IMG/VR virus record: IMGVR_UViG_3300009177_000110
Coordinates: 1-24,700 of that record
Reading direction: 5' to 3' (one strand)
Length of the DNA stretch: 24,700 nt
Source of the DNA: a virus
Of this stretch, positions 13,452 through 21,214 are shown one piece after another. Made by a program: the position numbers and the translations under genes. Every line of letters begins with the position of its first letter. Position 1 is the stretch's first letter. The notes below the pieces were generated by a model that saw nothing but the letters and a program-made list of their open reading frames with translations, did no database searches and had not been told where the DNA came from.

Positions 13452-13951
13452 CAGGCCGCTCCTGCCACGCCGCCGCAGATGATGCGCCCGGCGCTGTCGA
13501 CGTAGCCTGAGATCAGGTTCACCGCGCCGGCCGTTGTCACCCAGGTGGGGATCGTGCCACCGCCGAACTTGAAGATCGCATTGAGCGTGATCGTATGGCC
13601 GCCGCTGCCGTCTTGGATGAGCTCGAAGTTGAGCACCATGCCGGCGTGCAGGTTCGTCGGGTTGAGCGTGAGATTGCCCGTCAGCGTGAGCTCGAAGTTA
13701 TTCGACAGGGCGGCATCGGCCGCATAGGCGCCTGTCACGTTGGCCACCACAGGCTGCACACGCTGGCTCGCCGTGAATTCGTTCTCGTCGGCCAGCTGCG
13801 CGCCGCCCGCGGTGGCCAGCGCGGCAATCTCGGCCGCCGTGATCCGGTAGGTGTTCCACTCGCCGTCGACGAACTTGTCGATCCACACCTCCTCGTCGCC
13901 GTCGACGGGGATGCCGCTTGGCAGTAGCGGAAGGTTGTGCGCCATGGGCAT
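13451..13951 (-). CDS. Tail fibre or adsorption protein with phage beta-domain
   Basis: A 166-residue protein. The N-terminal part (HNLPLLPSGIPVDGDEEVWIDKFVDGEWNTYRITAAEIA) looks like an attachment or adaptor segment. The C-terminal part (about 80-160) has the pattern NNFELTLTGNLTLNPTNL, FELIQDGSGGHTITL and a closing GYVDSAGRIICGG, a beta-domain I recall from many phage fibre and particle proteins. It has no signal peptide. The ATG at 13951 has AGGAG seven bases upstream; a second ATG two codons later is possible. It lies between a coiled-coil/beta protein and the LamG protein, and the three are likely parts of the host-recognition apparatus. Confidence 0.8.
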   Translation of the reverse strand: MPMAHNLPLLPSGIPVDGDEEVWIDKFVDGEWNTYRITAAEIAALATAGGAQLADENEFTASQRVQPVVANVTGAYAADAALSNNFELTLTGNLTLNPTNLHAGMVLNFELIQDGSGGHTITLNAIFKFGGGTIPTWVTTAGAVNLISGYVDSAGRIICGGVAGAA

Positions 13952-13953
13952 GA

Positions 13954-14700
13954 TCAGGCTCCTGATGCTTTGATGATGGCGCCGCCATCGGATGCGATCG
14001 CTGCGCGGCCCTCGTTGTCGTACAGAACGATGTCGCCGCCCTGCGCATCATCGATCAGCGCCTGCGCCAGGCCGTAGGTGATCGGCATGAACGCATCGGT
14101 CGGCTCGAGCGTTGGCAGCTGCACCGCAGCGAAGCCAGCGCCGACCCAGATCGTCGAGCCCGACGTCGCAACGCCGATCGGGATCGAATAGGTGGCCGCG
14201 CTCGGATCCTGCGTCAGCGTGCCGTCGGTGGCGATGTAGATCGCCTCGCCGGTCACAAGCGCGCTTGTCGGCAACGCGAGCGGGCCGCCGCGCTGCACCG
14301 TGATGGGCGTACCCTCGGCGCCGTCGTTCAGCGCGATGCCGATCACCGTGTGGATCATCAGCGGATCCGTCGGGTCCACCCGCGCGACGCGGCTCGGGCC
14401 GGAGACATAGAGCGCATCGAACTTCGAGACGGTAGACGACGCGGCGAGGATGATCGTGTCGGTCGCGCCCAGCTGCGCCTCGATCGCCGAAACCCGCTGC
14501 GTGAGTTGCAGCAGGGCGCGCTGCAGGTTGAGCACACTTTGCGCCGTCGTGCTCGCGTCTGCCACGCTGCCCAGGCGGATGACCTCGGCATCGAGCGCGC
14601 CCAGGCGCTGGCGGATCACGTCGATGCGAATGGCGAGATCGCGGTCGACGCGCTCAGACACGCGCAGCGGGGTCAGCGCTGGATTGCCCAGCGTGGCCAT
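13954..14700 (-). CDS. Coiled-coil plus beta-domain structural protein, fibre-associated
   Basis: A 248-residue protein. Residues about 15-80 are a charged coiled coil (DLAIRIDVIRQRLGALDAEVIRL, NLQRALLQLTQRVSAIEAQL). A beta-rich part follows (about 85-195: FDALYVSGPSRVARVDP, GTPITVQRGGPLALPTSALV, GEAIYIATDGTLT, YSIPIGVATSGSTIWVG), reminiscent of capsid- or fibre-decorating beta barrels. The C-terminal part includes FMPITYGLAQALIDDAQGGDIVLYDNEG. A trimeric fibre or attachment protein fits the layout. It starts directly at the nozzle stop (TAATG overlap), so translation is probably coupled. Family was not verified. Confidence 0.8.
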   Translation of the reverse strand: MATLGNPALTPLRVSERVDRDLAIRIDVIRQRLGALDAEVIRLGSVADASTTAQSVLNLQRALLQLTQRVSAIEAQLGATDTIILAASSTVSKFDALYVSGPSRVARVDPTDPLMIHTVIGIALNDGAEGTPITVQRGGPLALPTSALVTGEAIYIATDGTLTQDPSAATYSIPIGVATSGSTIWVGAGFAAVQLPTLEPTDAFMPITYGLAQALIDDAQGGDIVLYDNEGRAAIASDGGAIIKASGA

Positions 14701-17700
14701 TACTCGATCTCCCCGATGTCCTCGGCCGTCTGGAAGGTCTGCACGCGCGACGTGCCGATGAGCTCCTGCTCGTAGCTCTTCTTCGCCGTCGAGTCGGTCT
14801 GCACGCGAAACTCCTCGTCGCTGGTGGCCACCTTCTCGAACTGCAAGAGGCCGTCCTGATAGCCCCGCACGACGAGGTTGTCGAAGTCGTCAGCCATGAC
14901 GCGCACGAAGCTGGGCGCGTAGGGCGCGGGCACGAGGTTGAGGCGGCCGCGGTACAGGTACGCCATCAGCGAGTCGGGGTCGCCGTCGAACTGATAGATC
15001 GTCATGCCGTCGGGCACCGGCGCCGTGCTCGGCACGGGCAGATACGGCGTGGTCGGCTCGTCGTTCTCGTCGAGCGCCAGGTAGAGCGAGTCCGTCACGG
15101 GGTCGGCGTGCGCGGCGGTCGCGTGATAGGCGAGCTCGATCAGGCCGAACCCGTCGGGCTTGAGGTCCAGCGCGTAGCCGCCGCGCGTGCCACCGATGTC
15201 GCCGCCGCCGCTGTCCTCCGGCCCGTGGATCGGGTAGGGCGTCTCCGGAACCTCGAAGCTGCTGCCGGAGTACCGATCGGCGGCCGTCACGCGCACGTTG
15301 CGCACGCGGTAGTTGACGACGTCGGTCAGCGAGGTGTTGCCCTCGCAGCCGATGATGATCTTGCCGTCGGCGCTCTGCAGTCCGCTGACGTCAAGATTCA
15401 CGGTCAGCACGAGCACGCCGTTGATGTAGAAGCGCACCGGCGGGTTTGCGCCTGCGGGGATCACGAACGCCAGATGCAGGTCGGTGTTCGGGCCGTCGCC
15501 GGCGAACTGATACGTCCCGATCGGTGCGTCGAAGGGCTGCAGGATGACGTTGCCACTCGTCGTGAACCAGGCCGAGAAGAGCTCGTAGCTCAGCGCCTCA
15601 TGCCGCCAGCCGGTGACCATCTGCGAACCGGTGCTGTTGGACAGCGTCGCGTACTGCGAGGTGCCCTCGATGGTGTAGGCCTTCAGAGGATCGCGCACGA
15701 GATGCGGGCCCTCATAGACGAGCGTCGCGATCCCAGCCATGCCGAGCGCGCCCGTGCGGTACTCGTTGCCGACCACGGTCCCGGTGCCCGAAAACTGCGG
15801 CGTCGCATTGAATGGCGACTCGTCGGTCGCCCCTTCGGTGTTCAGCGACAGCAGGATCACGTCATCCCAGAACGGGTCGGACGCCGGCGGCGTCGGAGGG
15901 GTGGGCGTCGTGTCGAAAAAGAAGTGGTAGCAGTCATCGTGCGACACGCCGAGCATGCTCTCGGGTTGCAGCGCCTGCCACTGCTTGCGCGTGAAGATCC
16001 CCTTCGTGAGGTTCGCCGGCGCCGCGACGCCAGCGATGCCCATCAGGCCGTCGGGCGAGGGGAACACCACGCCGAAGCCTGCGACGTAGCTAAGACCTCG
16101 CTTGCTCACGCAGGCCTGCGGAACCTCGAGCTTCGCAGCTGCGTAGTCCGCCGGCGACTGCCCTTGCGCGACATACGGGAACGTGTGCGTCCCGATGATG
16201 ACGGCCGTGTCGATCGCGCCGATCGCGACGATGTCGGTGTCTGTGGTCAGGCGGAACGCCGGCGGCCAGGCGTGCGGCCGGTTCTGCGCGCTGAAACAAA
16301 GCTGGTTGAGTCGGAACCCGACCATGATGCCGTTCGGCAGCGCCAGGATCCCGCGCAGATCGTCGGGAGGCAGCGCCCAGCCCTCGGACTCGAGCGACTC
16401 GCCCAGCTGCGCGTCGGTGAGCGTGTCGATGTAGTCGGCCTGCGCGAGCGGGATCTCGGCGACGAAGCGGAAGATCGAGCCGGTCGGCCCGGTCACTGCG
16501 CGGTAGATCCGCTTCGTCTCGATGCCGTAGTCGATGCTGATGCCGGTCGGCACGCTGACCGAGGTCGTCACGGTCACGCTCACGCCATCGGGCCGCAGGA
16601 TCGTCGCGCTGGCTGGACTCGGTGCGCTCTCCTCGCCGAGATCATTCACCAGCGTGAAGACGTAGCTCGTCGCCACGTTCTGGATCTGCGCGTTCGTCGA
16701 GCCGCTCGCCTGAACGTGGTAGTCGGAGTAGTTGGTCTGGTACTGCGTGGCCGCGTCGTTGCTCGTGCCGTTGGCGAAGCCGCAGTAGTCGCCGTCGGAG
16801 AAGTTGTTCGTCGCTGTCACCGTGGCCAGCACGGTCGCGCCGTTCAGGATCCTTGCGGTCACCGTCTTCGTGCCGTCGACGTTGACCACGGCGTGCACGT
16901 TCATCGTGTACTCGACGCCGGCGCTAAGCGATGGCGAGAGCGCCACGCTGGCCAGCTTGGCGGTGCCGAACTGGACGCCCCAATTGGCCGTTTTCAGGAT
17001 GTAGAGCTTGCCGTCGTTGTCGTACAGCGCGCCGACGCCGTTGCCGGCACCATCGGCGCCCACGATGACGCAGGCCTGGCGGATGCTGGTGTCGCCGGCG
17101 AAGACGAAATTGTCGTTGACGTCGAGCACGAGCACGCCCGACACGCCGAAGTTGCGGAAGGCGTAGGCCTCCTGGCCAGGGTCTCGGTTCTCGTCGTACT
17201 TGCTGATGTAGAAGCCGCTGCCTTGCGTCACCTCGGCATAGCGGGCACCGATCAGCGCCGGGTTCACCGACCAGGCCGTCGCGAGCGATGCGTTGTCATC
17301 GAGCGTGTCGATCGAGAATGTGTTCGGCGTCGAGTCGACGCCCACGACGAGGGTCGGTGCCGATCCAGGCTCGGGCACGCCGATCGGGCGCGTCACGGAC
17401 GGGGGCGTGCCCCCTGGCGACTGGAACGCGAGCGAGTAGTCGGTCCATCGCGGTTGTTCATACTCGTCGGGGCCGGTCAGGTAGACGCGAAACGTCGTGT
17501 CGCCCGGGATCGGGCTGCGCGCGACGTCGACGTCGGTCTCCCAGGCCATCCACCGGTCATTGAGCAGGTAGATCGTCAGCGGCGCGATCGCCAGCCGCTC
17601 GATCTCGAGGAACTGACGCCAGGCCTCGAGGTCGCCCGACTGCAGCCGGGCATTGATCGCGCGCTGCGCGCCGTTGGGAGGCAGCGCTCGAGGCGTGAGG

Positions 17701-17741
17701 CGCGGCGCTTCGCCGCGAAACGATTCGAGTGCGATCCGCAT
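14700..17741 (-). CDS. Tail nozzle (tail tubular B-like) protein with lectin-like insertions
   Basis: A 1013-residue protein. The N-terminus (SFRGEAPRLTPRALPPNGAQ, then NARLQSGDLEAWRQF) is the usual opening of podophage nozzle proteins. The nozzle-type core continues at about 350-610: VFTLVNDLGEESAPSP, LRGILALPNGIMVGFRLNQL, FSAQNRPHAWP, GTHTFPYVAQGQSP and PSPDGLMGI. Two insertions are visible. A first beta-sandwich lies at about 136-345 (SGVLVLDVNDNFVFAGDTS, GALYDNDGKLYILKTANWG, TMNVHAVVNVDGTKTVTARI). A LamG-like domain lies at about 621-837 (VRFYINGVLVLTVNLDV, RVRNVRVTAADRYSG), after a TTPTPPTPPA linker. The nozzle caps the short tail tube and carries receptor-binding parts, and this one is longer than T7 gp12 because of the inserts. 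It is the largest intact gene here. Confidence 0.85.
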   Translation of the reverse strand: MRIALESFRGEAPRLTPRALPPNGAQRAINARLQSGDLEAWRQFLEIERLAIAPLTIYLLNDRWMAWETDVDVARSPIPGDTTFRVYLTGPDEYEQPRWTDYSLAFQSPGGTPPSVTRPIGVPEPGSAPTLVVGVDSTPNTFSIDTLDDNASLATAWSVNPALIGARYAEVTQGSGFYISKYDENRDPGQEAYAFRNFGVSGVLVLDVNDNFVFAGDTSIRQACVIVGADGAGNGVGALYDNDGKLYILKTANWGVQFGTAKLASVALSPSLSAGVEYTMNVHAVVNVDGTKTVTARILNGATVLATVTATNNFSDGDYCGFANGTSNDAATQYQTNYSDYHVQASGSTNAQIQNVATSYVFTLVNDLGEESAPSPASATILRPDGVSVTVTTSVSVPTGISIDYGIETKRIYRAVTGPTGSIFRFVAEIPLAQADYIDTLTDAQLGESLESEGWALPPDDLRGILALPNGIMVGFRLNQLCFSAQNRPHAWPPAFRLTTDTDIVAIGAIDTAVIIGTHTFPYVAQGQSPADYAAAKLEVPQACVSKRGLSYVAGFGVVFPSPDGLMGIAGVAAPANLTKGIFTRKQWQALQPESMLGVSHDDCYHFFFDTTPTPPTPPASDPFWDDVILLSLNTEGATDESPFNATPQFSGTGTVVGNEYRTGALGMAGIATLVYEGPHLVRDPLKAYTIEGTSQYATLSNSTGSQMVTGWRHEALSYELFSAWFTTSGNVILQPFDAPIGTYQFAGDGPNTDLHLAFVIPAGANPPVRFYINGVLVLTVNLDVSGLQSADGKIIIGCEGNTSLTDVVNYRVRNVRVTAADRYSGSSFEVPETPYPIHGPEDSGGGDIGGTRGGYALDLKPDGFGLIELAYHATAAHADPVTDSLYLALDENDEPTTPYLPVPSTAPVPDGMTIYQFDGDPDSLMAYLYRGRLNLVPAPYAPSFVRVMADDFDNLVVRGYQDGLLQFEKVATSDEEFRVQTDSTAKKSYEQELIGTSRVQTFQTAEDIGEIE

Positions 17742-17744
17742 GGC

Positions 17745-17975
17745 TCAGGGGAACGAGACGCCCGAGCCCCACGGGATCATGATCGTCAGCACATTGGACG
17801 TCTCGCCGGTGCCCGCGCTCACGTTGAGCGTGTCGCCCTGCACGATGTCGATCACGTCGAACTGACCGGCCGTGCCGACGTCCTCGCCTTGGAAGCGCCA
17901 TTGCAGGCCGATGGGGAACCCGCCCTCGGTCTCCTCGGGGGCCGGCGGGCCGGGAGTGAAAGAGAAGCCAGGCAT
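17745..17975 (-). CDS. Small phage protein between adaptor and nozzle genes
   Basis: A 76-residue protein beginning MPGFSFTPGPPAPEETEGGFPIG, a Pro/Gly-rich arm. A compact beta-like portion follows (LQWRFQGEDVGTAGQFDVIDIVQGDTLNVS and NVLTIMIPWGSGVSF). It starts at the adaptor stop (TAATG overlap) and ends three bases before the nozzle start. Small virion proteins at this location are common in podophages, but I do not recognise a family. A tail-junction or decoration role is possible. Confidence 0.72.
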   Translation of the reverse strand: MPGFSFTPGPPAPEETEGGFPIGLQWRFQGEDVGTAGQFDVIDIVQGDTLNVSAGTGETSNVLTIMIPWGSGVSFP

Positions 17976-18634
17976 TACATCCTCCCGACGATGAATGGCG
18001 CCTTTTTGGCGATGAAGGTGCCGACCTGGTAGTCGCGCTGTTCGTCCGCCCGCGCGTTGCCGATGCCGGCCTGGAATTCGGCGCGCTTGAGCAGCGCCCC
18101 CTGCGGGTCACTCCATGGCTGCCCCTTGATCTCCAGCAGGTAGGCGAGTGCACCTTTTTGCAGCACCTGGTCATAGCGCGCGAGCAGCGTGTCGGGCACG
18201 GAATTGCAGTTGAGCACCGGCTGCAGCACGAGCGTGACGTCGAGCACATACACCTTGTTGGGCGGCGGGTTGAGCGCGATCGCGCCGTTCGGGATGTAGG
18301 CGTAGCGGATCGGCGCGCCGTTGGGCGGCGTTGGCAGCCATCCGCCTTGCGGCGAAGCGCGCAGGTTCCACGGCGCTTGATTGCCCTGGCCAGTGCTGTT
18401 GCGCGCGCTGATCGCCTTGATGCCGATCACCTCGAGGTCTGCGTCGCTGCCGAAGTTGTAGATCGCCTGGTCGATCTCGGTCAGGCAATCGCGCAGCGTG
18501 AACCGCAGCCAGCGCGATTCGTGGCAGAACTGGCGCGCGGCGCGGTTGTACGCACGGATGAGCGTGGCAGTCGGCGCTTTGCGCACGATCTGCGCGATGT
18601 CCGGCAGCAGCTGGAAGATCGGGATCTGAGCCAT
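17975..18634 (-). CDS. Tail tubular A-like / head-to-tail adaptor protein
   Basis: A 219-residue protein. The N-terminal helical part (QLLPDIAQIVRKAPTATLIRAYNRAARQFCHESRWLR) has the pattern of podophage adaptor or tail-tubular proteins, in which such helices contact the portal. A beta-containing middle follows (NFGSDADLEVIGIKAIS, KVYVLDVTLVLQP), and a C-terminal helical part (ALLKRAEFQAGIGNARADEQRDY) closes the chain. It lies two genes before the nozzle, as expected for the adaptor ring between portal and nozzle. It follows another adaptor-like gene with one base between. The role is inferred from pattern and synteny. Confidence 0.75.
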   Translation of the reverse strand: MAQIPIFQLLPDIAQIVRKAPTATLIRAYNRAARQFCHESRWLRFTLRDCLTEIDQAIYNFGSDADLEVIGIKAISARNSTGQGNQAPWNLRASPQGGWLPTPPNGAPIRYAYIPNGAIALNPPPNKVYVLDVTLVLQPVLNCNSVPDTLLARYDQVLQKGALAYLLEIKGQPWSDPQGALLKRAEFQAGIGNARADEQRDYQVGTFIAKKAPFIVGRM

Positions 18635-18635
18635 G

Positions 18636-19277
18636 CTATTCGCCCGTGTTGGCCGAGACCTTCGGCGCGACCTGCACCTGCGCAGCGCTCGTGATGCCGA
18701 TCGCCTGCAGCCCCTTCTGATGCCAATACTCTGACTTCACGGTGTCGCCCTTGCGGCTCGTCTCCGCGTAGGCGCGGTGCAGCGTGAAGGCGTAGACGGC
18801 GTACTTGTACGTGTCGACCAGCACGAGCTCGTCGGCCTCGTCGTCCAGCTTGGGCGGCACCGCGGCGTACAGCGCGAGCGCCGAGCCTGCGCCGTTGTTC
18901 GGCGGCGTGACGTCAAAGCGCAGCGGGTCGCGCGGGTCGGCGCACCAGTGCTGCACGTCGCGCTCGCCGGTGGCCGCCTGCCAGAATCGATTCTCCTCGT
19001 CGAGGAGCTCCTTGTCGCAAAGCGTGATCGCGCGCTTTGAGACGGCGTTCTGCGTCAGGTCGAGGATGCCCAGGCCGCCCTCGGGGAGCGCCTGGTTCGT
19101 GCCGGCGACCATCGGGATGAAATCGCGCAGCGTGTAGGCGTCGCGTTTGTAGTTGGAGACCATGATCTGCGCATCGGACACGAAGCCGAGCATCTGCGGG
19201 TCGCTGTAGGTCGCGAGATCGTCGTCGATCAACGTCGAGCGCGCGTCGCTCATAACGTCCGATGCGAGCACGCTCAT
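18636..19277 (-). CDS. Adaptor-like protein (podophage DUF6682-like)
   Basis: A 213-residue protein whose N-terminus (ASDVMSDARSTLIDDDLATYSDPQMLGFVSDAQ) matches the start I recall for DUF6682-type podophage adaptor proteins. The middle (RDPLRFDVTPPNNGAGSALALYAAVPPKL) is typical of tail-tubular A proteins. The C-terminal helices (LVDTYKYAVYAFTLHRAYAET, SEYWHQKGLQAIG) also fit. AAGG lies nine bases before the ATG. It is tandem with a second adaptor-like gene of similar length, so the head-tail junction may use two rings. The assignment is by pattern memory and was not searched. Confidence 0.78.
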   Translation of the reverse strand: MSVLASDVMSDARSTLIDDDLATYSDPQMLGFVSDAQIMVSNYKRDAYTLRDFIPMVAGTNQALPEGGLGILDLTQNAVSKRAITLCDKELLDEENRFWQAATGERDVQHWCADPRDPLRFDVTPPNNGAGSALALYAAVPPKLDDEADELVLVDTYKYAVYAFTLHRAYAETSRKGDTVKSEYWHQKGLQAIGITSAAQVQVAPKVSANTGE

Positions 19278-19281
19278 GGTG

Positions 19282-19746
19282 TCAGGCCTTGCTCAGGCCG
19301 CCGGCGGCAGCTGCCTTGCGCTGGCGCGTCGCGCCGGCGCCAGCCTTCGGCAGTTCGATGCCGGCCAGCTTCGCGATCGCGACGCGGACCTCGGCCTCGC
19401 TCAGTTCCGGGTCGATCGGCTCGCTGAACTCCTCCATCGCGAACTCGAGGAGCTCCTCCTTCGACGCGGTCGACAGATCCAGCGGCGGGAGCTCCTCGAG
19501 CGGCTGGCTCATGACGACCTGGCGGCGCTTGTGCTGCGACAGGCCGGCGAGGTAGTTCATGCGCTCCTCGAGCGTCGCGTCGAGCGCGCCGTGATAGGGG
19601 CGGAAGTTGGGCTTGCGCGCGATGAGCGGCACATTCGGGCGGATGACGCCGTCGTCTCGAATGAGCCACGGGACGTCCTTGTTCTGGCGCGTCTTGCTGC
19701 GGTTCGCGGCGACGCGTTCCTCTTGGGCTTCGGTCATTTCAGCCAT
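19282..19746 (-). CDS. Hypothetical virion-region protein
   Basis: A 154-residue, highly charged protein. The N-terminus is polar (EAQEERVAANRSKTRQNKD), followed by a compact part (VPWLIRDDGVIRPNVPLIARKPNFRPYHGAL). The acidic C-terminal helix (LLEFAMEEFSEPIDPELSEAEVRVAIAKLAGI) resembles a small helix-extension-helix-like module, and the tail is basic (RQRKAAAAGG). GGAG lies eight bases before the ATG. It sits between the capsid and adaptor genes, where head-completion proteins are usual. No family is recognised. The basic tail could contact DNA, but this is speculation. Confidence 0.72.
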   Translation of the reverse strand: MAEMTEAQEERVAANRSKTRQNKDVPWLIRDDGVIRPNVPLIARKPNFRPYHGALDATLEERMNYLAGLSQHKRRQVVMSQPLEELPPLDLSTASKEELLEFAMEEFSEPIDPELSEAEVRVAIAKLAGIELPKAGAGATRQRKAAAAGGLSKA

Positions 19747-19784
19747 GGATTTAGCTCCGGGTGGCAGTTGATGGGGTGCGCCGG

Positions 19785-19937
19785 TTAGGCGCGCTTCGTG
19801 GGCTTCTTCTTCGGGGCCTTCTTCATGGCCTTGGGCATCTGCTTGGCGTCCATCTTCATGTCCGCTTTGCTGCCCTCCTTGTAGCCCTTGTCCTTGTCGG
19901 CGGCGCTCTTCTCGAACGCCTTCGGCATCTTGCCCAT
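19785..19937 (-). CDS. Lysine-rich 50-residue peptide
   Basis: A short gene of 50 codons plus stop (ATG at 19937, TAA at 19785-19787). The product starts MGKMPKAFEKSAADKDKGYK and ends MKKAPKKKPTKRA. It is about one-third lysine, strongly basic, without hydrophobic segments, and has MPKA twice. A GGAG Shine-Dalgarno sequence lies seven bases upstream, just after a UUCG hairpin. Position between capsid and adaptor genes suggests a virion component. A polycationic peptide of this kind may bind packaged DNA or the capsid interior, which is an inference. Histone-like low-complexity tails are an alternative comparison, but no family is claimed. Confidence 0.72.
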   Translation of the reverse strand: MGKMPKAFEKSAADKDKGYKEGSKADMKMDAKQMPKAMKKAPKKKPTKRA

Positions 19938-19962
19938 GCTGGTGCTCCGATCAGGTTGAAGA

Positions 19963-19982
19963 GGCAGGCCCGAAGGCCTGCC
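19963..19982 (-). terminator. UUCG-tetraloop hairpin, possible attenuator or mRNA stabiliser
   Basis: On the minus strand GGCAGGCC-TTCG-GGCCTGCC forms a perfect 8-bp stem with the very stable C(UUCG)G loop, followed by TCTTCAACC. It lies six bases after the stop of the 69-residue gene and before the lysine-rich peptide gene. The weak U-rich tail suggests partial termination or RNA processing rather than a full stop. Confidence 0.7.
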
Positions 19983-19988
19983 GGTGGA

Positions 19989-20198
19989 TCAGCTGCCGGC
20001 CGGCGAGGTGCCCGGCGTGAGCGCGCGCTTGAACGGGCCCGAGGTGCTGCCACCGCCGCCCGGCTGATTGCCGAGGGGGTTGTTCGGGTAGCGCGCCTTG
20101 GCCTTGCCGTCGTTCTTCTGACGGTCCGAATTGATGATGTCGGGGGTCTCCTTGACGGGCATGTCCTTGCCGTACACGGAGGGGAAGCTGGTCTTCAT
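19989..20198 (-). CDS. Small polar phage protein after the capsid gene
   Basis: A 69-residue protein beginning MKTSFPSVYGKDMPVKETPD. It is polar and probably disordered, with Asn/Lys-rich and Gly-rich parts (DRQKNDGKAKARYPNNPLG, QPGGGGSTSGPFK). It has no hydrophobic core or enzymatic motif. GAAGGAG seven bases upstream is among the strongest ribosome binding sites in the window, suggesting abundant synthesis. It lies immediately downstream of the major capsid gene and is bracketed by two hairpins. A capsid decoration, head-completion or assembly role is plausible, but no family was recognised. Confidence 0.78.
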   Translation of the reverse strand: MKTSFPSVYGKDMPVKETPDIINSDRQKNDGKAKARYPNNPLGNQPGGGGSTSGPFKRALTPGTSPAGS

Positions 20199-20205
20199 CG
20201 CGAAG

Positions 20206-20212
20206 CTCCTTC
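20206..20212 (-). promoter_or_regulatory. Strong ribosome binding site of the 69-residue gene
   Basis: GAAGGAG on the minus strand, seven bases before the ATG at 20198. It fixes the start and predicts high expression. Confidence 0.7.
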
Positions 20213-20230
20213 AATGGTTGACGTGACGCA

Positions 20231-20254
20231 GGGGGAGAGCTTACGCTCTCCCCC
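20231..20254 (-). terminator. GNRA-tetraloop hairpin after the major capsid gene
   Basis: On the minus strand GGGGGAGAGC-GTAA-GCTCTCCCCC forms a perfect 10-bp stem closed by a GTAA (GNRA) loop. It lies 21 bases after the capsid stop codon. No T-tract follows, so it may protect the capsid mRNA 3' end, act as a processing signal, or terminate only partly. Confidence 0.75.
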
Positions 20255-20275
20255 CGACTCGCGCGAATGCGCCGA

Positions 20276-21208
20276 TCAGCCGCGGCTGACGATCGCGGTG
20301 CCGACGTAGCTCGGCTCGACGACCTCGAACCCGTAGACCATCAGCCCCTGCACGAGGTAGCCGAAATCGTTCGGGTTGTCGATCATCCGGAGCTCGGTGA
20401 TCTGCGACGCGAAGGTGAGGCCGGCACTGTGGCCGAACATCACATAGGTCGCAGCGGTCGCGGGGCTGTTCTGCGTCAGCAGGCTCCGCGACTGGTACAC
20501 CGTGAACCGGTCGATCTCGCCGACCTTGCCGTTCCGCAGGATCGAGATCCCGTCGCCGGCCAGGCTGGCGATCTTCAGGTCGGATCGCTTGATGCGACTG
20601 ATCATCCACGGCGGCAGGACGATCCACCGGCCCTCGTCGTCGACGTTCTGCTCGTCGAGCACCTGGCCGCAATCGACCATGAAGTCGATCACGTTGGTGA
20701 CGCTCACCGAGCGCGGCGCTGCGGCGGTGCCGAGGTTGATGTCGTTGCTGTCGGCGCCGGCGTTCGCGCCGGAGTTGTCGGCCGAAACGTCCGCGGGGAT
20801 CGTCTCGAGCATGTCGGCATCGGCGGCGATCCGCAGCTTGATGCTGCCGTCGTTCGCGAAGATGTCGGCCATGTCGAGGTCGCTCTGACGAGCGTCGACG
20901 GTCGACACGGCCACGGCGAAGCTCTTGCCGTTGTCGATCGACAGGGTCACCGAGTTGCGGGCCGGGTACTCGTTCGTCAGGCCCTGGCCGATCACGTAGT
21001 CGCTCACCGTCACGTCCGGCACAGTCCGGATGATGACGTTCGCGCCCATGCCCGTGATGTCGCCCTCGTAGTCGGTCGAGGCGATCTCACCGAAGACCGT
21101 GGTCTTGTAGAACTTTTCGACCAGCTTGCCCGAGAAAATCTCGGGATCGTAGTTGACGGTGCCGCTCGGACCATAGTCCGGCACACCGCTCGCGCGTGGG
21201 AAGCTCAT
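20276..21208 (-). CDS. Major capsid protein
   Basis: A 310-residue protein. The N-terminus (FPRASGVPDYGPSGTVNYDP, then EIFSGKLVEKFYKTTVFG) and the following EIASTDYEGDI, ANVIIRTVPDVTVSDYVIG and LTLSIDNGKSFAVAV-type strands match a podophage coat family of HK97 fold as I recall it. The middle has QSDLDMADIFANDGSIKLRIAADADM and the end WIVLPPWMISRI, GKVGEIDRFTVYQS and YVMFGHSAGLTFASQI. Length fits the family. It follows the scaffold gene, the usual order, and TAGGAG lies six bases before the ATG. The protein forms the icosahedral shell. The presence of downstream hairpins fits high and distinct expression. Confidence 0.9.
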   Translation of the reverse strand: MSFPRASGVPDYGPSGTVNYDPEIFSGKLVEKFYKTTVFGEIASTDYEGDITGMGANVIIRTVPDVTVSDYVIGQGLTNEYPARNSVTLSIDNGKSFAVAVSTVDARQSDLDMADIFANDGSIKLRIAADADMLETIPADVSADNSGANAGADSNDINLGTAAAPRSVSVTNVIDFMVDCGQVLDEQNVDDEGRWIVLPPWMISRIKRSDLKIASLAGDGISILRNGKVGEIDRFTVYQSRSLLTQNSPATAATYVMFGHSAGLTFASQITELRMIDNPNDFGYLVQGLMVYGFEVVEPSYVGTAIVSRG

Positions 21209-21214
21209 GGCTTG

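Noticed and set aside
12726-14700. Diversity-generating retroelement target (variable lectin domain)
   Set aside because: No reverse transcriptase, template repeat or adenine-substituted repeat pair is visible in the window, and the lectin fold looks LamG-type rather than C-type.
15108-18032. A 974-codon rightward open frame
   Set aside because: It is antisense to the nozzle gene, whose product has clear domain patterns. The rightward product is rich in Arg, Val and Asp with no domain, as expected for a shadow frame.
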